Below are positions 1-4,931 of a DNA stretch of 9,678 nt, in pieces. The DNA comes from Myxococcales bacterium (lineage in GTDB: Bacteria > Myxococcota > Polyangia > Polyangiales > Polyangiaceae), in contig PLXW01000181.1 of assembly GCA_003151595.1 (NCBI GenBank), forward strand, positions 1 through 9,678. Reading direction: 5' to 3'. Both the position numbers and the translations under genes were made by a program. The number at the start of each line of letters is the position of its first letter. The stretch's first letter is position 1. The notes under the pieces are model-generated. The model worked only from the letters and a program-made list of their open reading frames with translations, had not been told where the DNA came from and ran no database searches.

Positions 1-1
1 T

Positions 2-97
2 CGGGCCTTCGAGGCCGAGCTGCGCGAAGGAGAGCGGAGGCGCGGTGCGCGGTTCGGCCGGCGCGGGCGATGGCTCGGTCGCTTGTTCGATGCGTGA
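2..97 (+). CDS. Possible C-terminal tail of an upstream plus-strand gene (partial)
   Basis: A plus-strand frame is open from the window edge and stops at TGA 95-97. It gives about 31 residues, rich in Arg, Glu and Gly, ending in WLGRLFDA. About four fifths of its codons end in G or C, which fits this genome but is not decisive over so short a stretch. The stop lies just before the REP-like repeat, and the next gene on the far side is on the minus strand, so a convergent gene end here would be natural. I do not recognise the protein. The opposite strand is also open in one frame over the same bases, so the coding strand is uncertain. Confidence 0.3.
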   Translation, partial: RAFEAELREGERRRGARFGRRGRWLGRLFDA

Positions 98-130
98 GCC
101 GCTGATCGGCGTGGGCCCCTCTCCCCGCGC

Positions 131-236
131 ACCCTCACCCCCCAGCCCCCTCTCCCGCATGGGGAGAGGGGGAGGAGCCAACGCGTGAGCTCTCCTCCCC
201 TCTCCCCTTGCGGGAGAGGGGCCGGGGGTGAGGGCA
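131..236. repeat. REP/BIME-like double-hairpin inverted repeat
   Basis: Two arms of about 50 bp are imperfect reverse complements around a central ACGCGT at 181-186. Each arm also folds on itself. The left arm has a perfect 11-bp stem (146-156 with 162-172, loop 157-161). The right arm has a perfect 10-bp stem (197-206 with 212-221, loop 207-211). The outer ends, CCCTCACCCCC and GGGGGTGAGGG, also pair. Similar C-rich hairpins with CCCTCTCCC/GGGAGAGGG cores are, to my knowledge, common intergenic repeats in GC-rich bacterial genomes. It lies in a likely convergent 3' intergenic region, the usual place for such elements. No transposase is nearby. Confidence 0.8.
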
Positions 237-263
237 CGCGAGAGACGCCGAGAAGATCTGCGC

Positions 264-294
264 AGCGCGCGCTCCGATCTCCCGAGCGCGCGCT
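264..294 (-). terminator. Hairpin terminator-like structure after the SIS gene
   Basis: A perfect 11-bp stem (264-274 with 284-294, core AGCGCGCGCTC) with a 9-nt loop starts 5 nt past the SIS stop codon. The position fits the end of the minus-strand operon. On that strand the bases after the stem are only moderately T-rich (a GATCTTCTC stretch), so the U-tract is weak. It may instead act as a processing or 3'-end stabilising hairpin. Confidence 0.5.
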
Positions 295-299
295 CAGTC

Positions 300-899
300 T
301 CACTTGACCGATTCCCACTTCGTCTTGCTCTTCGCCAACGCCGGGTGGCTCACGAGCAAGTGCCACACGACCGCGCAGAAGCCCTCGGTGTGCGGCGTCA
401 CGCGCTCGGCGTTCACCGTCGGGATGACCACGCACGCATCGGCCGACTGCTTGGTGAAGCCGCCGTCGCGCCCGACGATGCCGAAGACCTTGGCCTTCAC
501 TTCCTTCGCCAGCTCGAGGCTCTTCACGAGGTTCACGCTGACGTTCTTCTCGCGGTTGCCGCCGCCGACGCTGAACACGAGCACGGCATCGCCGGCGCGG
601 AGGCGTGACCCCTTCAGCCATTCGCTGAAGCACGTGTCCCAACCCTCGTCGTTCACGCGCGCGGTGAGCTCGCTCACGTTGTCGGTCGGCGCGTACGCCT
701 CGAAGCCGCAGATCTTCCGGAAGTCGTTCACCGCGTGCCCGGCGTGACCGGCCGAACCGCCGACGCCGAGGATGAACAAGCGCCCGCCGGCATCGCGCAC
801 CGCGCCGAGACCTTCGGCGAGCTTCTCGATCGAATCGGCGTCGAGCTTCTGGATGATGGAGATGGACTCGTCGAGGAACGTCTTGGTGAAGGTGCTCAT
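300..899 (-). CDS. SIS-domain sugar-phosphate isomerase, divergent GmhA-like
   Basis: This is a 199-aa cytoplasmic SIS-fold protein resembling D-sedoheptulose 7-phosphate isomerase, the first step of ADP- or GDP-heptose synthesis. A helical N-terminus is followed by the sugar-phosphate loop LGVGGSAGHAGH (44-55) and a second loop, SVGGGNREKN (110-119). The C-terminus carries VTPHTEGFCAVVWHLLVSHP (167-186). Aligned by eye to E. coli GmhA, the metal/catalytic positions H61, E65, Q172 and H180 become H55, D59, E172 and H180, and the Ser-rich STSGNS loop is lost. That points to a separate clade, so substrate and reaction are less certain than the fold. The ATG has AGAGG (904-908) 4 nt upstream. 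The gene lies 24 nt after the heptose kinase gene, its expected pathway partner, and appears to be the last gene of the operon. Length is normal for the family. Confidence 0.85.
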   Translation of the reverse strand: MSTFTKTFLDESISIIQKLDADSIEKLAEGLGAVRDAGGRLFILGVGGSAGHAGHAVNDFRKICGFEAYAPTDNVSELTARVNDEGWDTCFSEWLKGSRLRAGDAVLVFSVGGGNREKNVSVNLVKSLELAKEVKAKVFGIVGRDGGFTKQSADACVVIPTVNAERVTPHTEGFCAVVWHLLVSHPALAKSKTKWESVK

Positions 900-923
900 G
901 AAACCTCTGGAAAATAAGTCGAT

Positions 924-1919
924 TTACGATCGGTGAAAGTTGGCGAGGATGCGCGCGCCGTCGAAGTCGAAGCGGAAGCGCGTGTGCCGGAGGCCGCGCG
1001 CGGCGAGCGTCTCGTGAACGCGGCGTCGCTCGGCGGGGCGAACGTAGAACATGAAGAAGCCGCCGCCGCCTGCGCCCATCAACTTGCCGCCGATGGCGCC
1101 GGCCTTGCGCGCGGCCTCGTAGTGCTCGTCGATGACCGAGCTGGTCATGTTCGAGGCGAGCTTGCGCTTGTTGGTCCAGTGCTCGTGAAGGAGCTCGCCG
1201 TAGAGATCGATCGTCCCGTCTTCGAGCAGCTTCTTCGTGTCGTAGCCGAGCTGCTTGATGCGGTGCATGCGGTTGACCGCATCGTCCTGGTTCGTCGTGA
1301 TCGTCTTCTTCTGCTCCGCGAGCACCAGCGACGCCGAGCGCTCGACGCCCGAGTAGAAGATGAGCAGGTTGTTCTCGAGCTCGGTCACCGCTTCGTCCGT
1401 CATCTTCACCCGCTCGGCTTCGACGGTGCCGTCGTAGTGGAACGTGAGCGCGGTGATGCCGCCGTACGCGGCGATGTACTGATCCTGTTTTCCGATCGGC
1501 TCTTTGAGGACGTCGATCTCGATGTGGCACGCCTCGTCCGCGAGCTGCTTGGTCGGCACGTACTCGCGCTTGAAGGCGTGGAGCGCGTTGAGGAGGGCGA
1601 CGGTGAAGCTGCTGGACGACCCGAGCCCCGAGTTCGCCGGGACGTCGGAGAGCGAGTGGAGCTCGAGGTTCGTCTCCAGCCCCGTGAAGCGGAGCGCCTC
1701 GCGGAAGATGCGGTGCTCGATCTTGTCGACCGAGTCGACCAGCTCCGTCTTCGAGTAGGCCAGGCGGATGTTGTTGTAGAAGCGGCGCGCAGCGCAGACC
1801 GAGACGTACTGGTCGATCGCGGCCGCGACCAGGAAGCCGCCGTGCTCGGTGGAGTAGCTCGGGAGGTCGGTTCCTCCGCCGCCGAGGGAGAACCGAACGG
1901 GTGCGCGGGAAACGATCAT
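924..1919 (-). CDS. hddA: GHMP kinase, D-glycero-D-manno-heptose 7-phosphate kinase (HddA-like)
   Basis: This is a 331-aa cytoplasmic sugar kinase of the GHMP superfamily. It would phosphorylate heptose 7-phosphate at C1 to give the 1,7-bisphosphate on the way to nucleotide-activated heptose. From the ATG, the N-terminal motif GGGGTDLP is at 13-20, the ATP-binding loop PANSGLGSSSS at 94-104, the HddA-type motif IGKQDQY at 142-148, and the C-terminal glycine motif KLMGAGGGG at 279-287. All core motifs are intact and the length is typical. I chose ATG 1919 because homologues begin near M-I-V-S-R-x-P. An in-frame GTG at 1940 would add seven residues, but its upstream GAGG lies only 3 nt away. 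The chosen ATG overlaps the stop of an 18-codon mini-ORF, which suggests coupled translation. Fucokinase-type activity is the main alternative, but the neighbouring SIS gene favours heptose. Confidence 0.87.
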   Translation of the reverse strand: MIVSRAPVRFSLGGGGTDLPSYSTEHGGFLVAAAIDQYVSVCAARRFYNNIRLAYSKTELVDSVDKIEHRIFREALRFTGLETNLELHSLSDVPANSGLGSSSSFTVALLNALHAFKREYVPTKQLADEACHIEIDVLKEPIGKQDQYIAAYGGITALTFHYDGTVEAERVKMTDEAVTELENNLLIFYSGVERSASLVLAEQKKTITTNQDDAVNRMHRIKQLGYDTKKLLEDGTIDLYGELLHEHWTNKRKLASNMTSSVIDEHYEAARKAGAIGGKLMGAGGGGFFMFYVRPAERRRVHETLAARGLRHTRFRFDFDGARILANFHRS

Positions 1920-1972
1920 GGGCGTGCGCGAACCTTGCACGCACCTCGACCGCTCGCAAGGGCAACCATCAT
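1916..1972 (-). other. 18-codon mini-ORF bridging the GT-C gene and hddA
   Basis: The frame starts at ATG 1972-1970, overlapping the GT-C stop as ATGA, and encodes MMVALASGRGACKVRARP. It ends with TGA 1918-1916, overlapping the hddA ATG (1919-1917), again as ATGA. A second ATG follows immediately at 1969. A weak GAAGAG lies upstream. hddA has no good Shine-Dalgarno at normal spacing (AAGG is 13 nt away), so ribosomes finishing this frame could re-initiate on hddA. The peptide has no recognisable function, and chance is possible in a gap this short. Confidence 0.3.
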
Positions 1973-4023
1973 TCGCTCTTCGGGCCTTCGTTGTAGCTGC
2001 GCGGGCGGTATTTCGGGTCGACGCCGCCGTGCTCCGCGCCGTTCAGCAACGTGTCGCGGACGATCACGTCGAGCCACGAGCCGGGGTGCTCCTCGGCGAG
2101 CACTTCGAGCGCCTCGCGCGTCGGCGAGCCTTCGTCGAGCTGGTGCTCGTCCCACAGGCACTGGACCGCGAGGCCCACGAGGCCCGGCTCGCTTTGCGAC
2201 TTCTCGAAGCCGTGCGCGTAGTGCGGCCACGCTTCTTCCGCGCGATGGAGGCGGCACAGCGTGTCGCCGAGGTAGACGTTCGCCATCGGCCAGTCGGGCG
2301 CGAGCCCCAGCGCGACGCGGTTGGCGACGAGGCGCTCTTCGAGGTTGCCGCGCGCGCCCTGCATCACCGAGTAGTTGAGGTGCGCCTTCGCGCTGCGCGG
2401 AACGGCGTGGCGCGTGGCGTCCCAGAAGGTGAGATCGTCGGCGTAGTCGTTGGCGTGACGGCGCGCGGCGAAGCCTTGCGACGTCATGAACGCCGCGAAG
2501 AGGACCCACGGCGCGGCCGCGAGATCCGCGCGTCGCACGCTCCGCGGCCACCGCAGCATCCTGGCGAACGCGAGGCCGAGCATCGGCGCGATCGCGATCT
2601 CCGGGAAGTACCAGAAGCGCTCGGCACGCACCGTCGGCAACACCACCGGGATGTTCGACACCGGGAAGTACGAGACGACGATCCACACCAGCGCCACGGC
2701 GATCACCGGCGCCAGATCGCGCCCGTTCGGGTCGCTCGACTTCAGCGTCGACTGCGCCCCCGCGCCCTCCGTGCCGCGCGACCACGATCGAATCGTGAGC
2801 CACAGCGCCGCGAACAACGGCCCCACGAACAAGATCGCGCCCGCCACGCTCTGCGGAAACACGAGGCGCGACGGCGCCGGTTCCTGCGGCGCGGAGTAGT
2901 CGCCCGACAGGTGGAGCGGCACGAGCACCTGCAGGAGCCCTCGCGCGTACACACGCATCGCGCCGGCGATCCGCGTCGGCACCGGCACGCCGACGAGCGG
3001 GTTGTTCAGCGGATCGCGCGGGAGCGCGGGCTGCGCGTACCAGTGGAGGACCTGCGCATAGACCTTGGCCAGCCCGTGCTTCGACGCGATCGCCTCCACG
3101 CTCAGGTCGGCGGGGAGGGGCGCGGGGAAGAAGTGTTTTCGCAGCTGCACGTAGAGGACGAACGCTGCGCACGTCGCGATCGCCGCCATGATCGCGCGCG
3201 CGATTCGCCGCGGACGCGCGTGCACCAGCGGGGACGCCACCAGCGCCGCGAACGGCACGAGCGGCACGACGCACAGCGCGCTCTCCTTGGAGAAGAGACC
3301 GAAGAGCGTCGTCACGAACAGCGCGGGCATCATCAGCTCGGCGCGGAGCGCGATCGTCATCAGCGCGAGCAGCGCGCCGGTTCCACCGAGCACGTCGGCG
3401 ATCCCCACGACGCCGCTCACCGCTTCGGTCAAGACGGCGCACGCCACGAAAATGGTCCCCGCCAGCCACGCCGCCAGCCTGTCGCGCGTGACCCGCTGCA
3501 CGACGAGCGTGACGAGCGCGCCGTTCACGCCGTGGAGGAGCACGTTCACCCAATGATGGAGGAACGGCGTCTGATCGCGCGCGCCGATGGCCCACAGCGC
3601 GCGCCAGATCAGATCGGGGATCGGCCGGTACGACCCGATGCTGTGATCGAACGGCAGCCCCCAGAAGTCGCGACGGAAGGCGTCGAGCCAGCCGAACTTC
3701 GGGTGCGCGTCGGCGATCGATCGCACGTACGGGTTCGCGAGGAGCGCCTCTTGCTCGTCGAAGATGAAGTTCGTCTTCATCGGGTGGCGCGTGAAGAGGA
3801 TCATCGAGAGGAAGCAGAACGGCACGACGGCGATGCCGAACGTGATGTGCTCGCCGAAGTATTCGCGCGCCTCTTCGCCGATGCGCGTCGCGATCGTCCG
3901 CTTCTTCGGGACGACGATCGACACGGCCGGCGGCGACGACGGCGTGAGCGGACCCGCGCTCGACGGACGCTTCAACGTCGACGGCTGGTCGCCTCGCGAG
4001 TCTTCGTGCCCATCATCCCCCAC
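1969..4023 (-). CDS. TMTC-like GT-C membrane glycosyltransferase with C-terminal TPRs
   Basis: This polytopic inner-membrane protein of about 684 aa matches the TMTC/DUF1736 type of GT-C glycosyltransferase, which transfers sugars from lipid carriers on the periplasmic side. A polar N-terminus (1-55) precedes TM1 (about 60-77). The first loop has FIFDEQEALLANPYV (86-100), with acidic D89/E90 where GT-C enzymes keep a catalytic acid. Next come DFWG (119-122), SYRPI (131-135) and HHWVNVLLHGVNGALV (156-171). SKE (245-247) and the AER-FWYFP block (467-474) are further TMTC-style landmarks. I count roughly nine to ten membrane segments, then a TPR-like region from about 546 to 625 and a charged tail. 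Start: GTG 4023, because AGAGAGG lies 8 nt upstream. A GTG at 4032, overlapping the SDR stop, is the alternative. The acceptor (protein or glycan) and the sugar are unknown. Confidence 0.8.
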   Translation of the reverse strand: MGDDGHEDSRGDQPSTLKRPSSAGPLTPSSPPAVSIVVPKKRTIATRIGEEAREYFGEHITFGIAVVPFCFLSMILFTRHPMKTNFIFDEQEALLANPYVRSIADAHPKFGWLDAFRRDFWGLPFDHSIGSYRPIPDLIWRALWAIGARDQTPFLHHWVNVLLHGVNGALVTLVVQRVTRDRLAAWLAGTIFVACAVLTEAVSGVVGIADVLGGTGALLALMTIALRAELMMPALFVTTLFGLFSKESALCVVPLVPFAALVASPLVHARPRRIARAIMAAIATCAAFVLYVQLRKHFFPAPLPADLSVEAIASKHGLAKVYAQVLHWYAQPALPRDPLNNPLVGVPVPTRIAGAMRVYARGLLQVLVPLHLSGDYSAPQEPAPSRLVFPQSVAGAILFVGPLFAALWLTIRSWSRGTEGAGAQSTLKSSDPNGRDLAPVIAVALVWIVVSYFPVSNIPVVLPTVRAERFWYFPEIAIAPMLGLAFARMLRWPRSVRRADLAAAPWVLFAAFMTSQGFAARRHANDYADDLTFWDATRHAVPRSAKAHLNYSVMQGARGNLEERLVANRVALGLAPDWPMANVYLGDTLCRLHRAEEAWPHYAHGFEKSQSEPGLVGLAVQCLWDEHQLDEGSPTREALEVLAEEHPGSWLDVIVRDTLLNGAEHGGVDPKYRPRSYNEGPKSE

Positions 4024-4028
4024 GCGCG

Positions 4029-4883
4029 TCACCTCTCTGCGAGCTTCGCGATCGCGGGCGAGAGCGGCTCTTCGGGCTTGTCCGGGATGATCCAGTTGTC
4101 GCCCCACAGGTGCGCGCCGCCGTCGATGTACCAGCACTCGCCGGTCACGAAGTGCGCGGCGTCGCACGCGAGGTACGCCGCGAGCTGCGCGACCTCTTCG
4201 GGCGTACCGAGCCGCTTCATCGGCGTCTTCTGTCGACTCATCTCGACGAGCTCGGGCGGGTAGCGATCGGTCCCGGTCGATCGAATGATCCCCGGCGCGA
4301 TGGCGTTCACCTGCACGTTGTACGGTGCCCACTCGACGGCGAGCGTCTTGGTCATGTTCTCGACGCCGGCCCGCGCCGCGCCGGTGTGCACCATGCCGGG
4401 GAAGCCGCGCGCGATGTTGGCGATGATGTTCACGATGCGCCCGCGCTTGTTCGGGATCATGTGGCGCGTGGCCACGGCGTGCGTGACGTAGAAGGTGCCG
4501 TTCAAGTTGTTGCGGATGACCGCGTCCCACCCCTTCGCCGCGAGGTGCTCGGCGGCGGTGGGGAACTGACCGCCGGCGTTGTTCACCAGGAGCGACGCGG
4601 GCCCGAGCTGCTTCTCCACGGCGTCGACGAAGCGCGCGACGTGCTCGACGTCGCGGATGTCGCACGTCTCGCCGACGACGCGCGCGCCGCTCTTGTGATG
4701 CGCGGCGAGCGAGACGAGCTCGTCGCGCGCGACGTCGAGCTTCTCTTTCGTTCGACCGCCGATGGCGACGCTGCATCCGAGCTCGACGAGCACGCGCGCG
4801 ATCGCGAGCCCGATGCCGCTCCCGCCGCCGGTGATGATGGCGACGTGTCCTTCGAAGATACCGGGGCGGAAAATACTGGGCAT
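4029..4883 (-). CDS. SDR-family oxidoreductase, PECR/2,4-dienoyl-CoA reductase-like
   Basis: This is a cytoplasmic Rossmann-fold NAD(P)(H)-dependent oxidoreductase of 284 aa from the ATG. Numbered from the GTG at 4895 (subtract 4 for the ATG), the cofactor motif TGGGSGIG is at 22-29, NNAGGQF at 105-111, and the active-site segment around VHTGAARAGVENMTK at 169-183. PGIIRSTG follows at 201-208. The NNAGGQF and HTGAARAGV blocks closely resemble peroxisomal trans-2-enoyl-CoA reductase, so an acyl-CoA substrate is plausible. The usual YxxxK pair is missing and R175 sits where related dienoyl-CoA reductases have Lys. I favour ATG 4883 because a TAACGT box covers the GTG, but GTG 4895 remains possible. 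It is the likely first gene of the tight cluster with the GT-C, hddA and SIS genes. Its link to sugar metabolism is unclear. Confidence 0.85.
   Translation of the reverse strand: MPSIFRPGIFEGHVAIITGGGSGIGLAIARVLVELGCSVAIGGRTKEKLDVARDELVSLAAHHKSGARVVGETCDIRDVEHVARFVDAVEKQLGPASLLVNNAGGQFPTAAEHLAAKGWDAVIRNNLNGTFYVTHAVATRHMIPNKRGRIVNIIANIARGFPGMVHTGAARAGVENMTKTLAVEWAPYNVQVNAIAPGIIRSTGTDRYPPELVEMSRQKTPMKRLGTPEEVAQLAAYLACDAAHFVTGECWYIDGGAHLWGDNWIIPDKPEEPLSPAIAKLAER
4032..4038 (-). promoter_or_regulatory. Shine-Dalgarno that decides the GT-C start
   Basis: AGAGAGG on the minus strand lies inside the last codons of the SDR gene, 8 nt before GTG 4023. It touches the other candidate GTG at 4032-4030, so it can only serve the downstream GTG. 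This supports a 5-nt gap after the SDR stop rather than a 4-nt overlap. Confidence 0.6.
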
Positions 4884-4893
4884 TGGCTCGGCC

Positions 4894-4899
4894 ACGTTA
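4894..4899 (-). promoter_or_regulatory. Candidate -10 box before the SDR gene
   Basis: TAACGT on the minus strand matches the TANNNT form of a sigma-70-type -10 element. It lies 10 nt before ATG 4883, in the short gap after the lipoprotein gene. A clear -35 is not visible and no Shine-Dalgarno precedes the ATG. If real, the transcript would be nearly leaderless and the four-gene cluster would have its own promoter. Confidence 0.25.
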
Positions 4900-4931
4900 G
4901 CCGCGAGCCGCCGCCCGATCCAGGCCGCGCG

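Noticed and set aside
1..120. Minus-strand coding frame reading ISGSRIEQATEPSPAP
   Set aside because: It looks protein-like, but has no start codon in this window and would have to run through the REP-like repeat from the 3' end of the operon.
1916..3595. Minus-strand 559-codon open frame overlapping the GT-C gene
   Set aside because: Its translation is almost entirely Arg/Ala/Gly and lacks domain motifs; it is a frame-shifted shadow. Only its last 18 codons were kept, as a possible coupling mini-ORF.
4033..4776. Extension of the GT-C reading frame upstream to 4776
   Set aside because: Residues before 4032 are an out-of-frame, Arg-rich reading of the SDR gene; homology to GT-C begins only after the GTG starts near 4023-4032.
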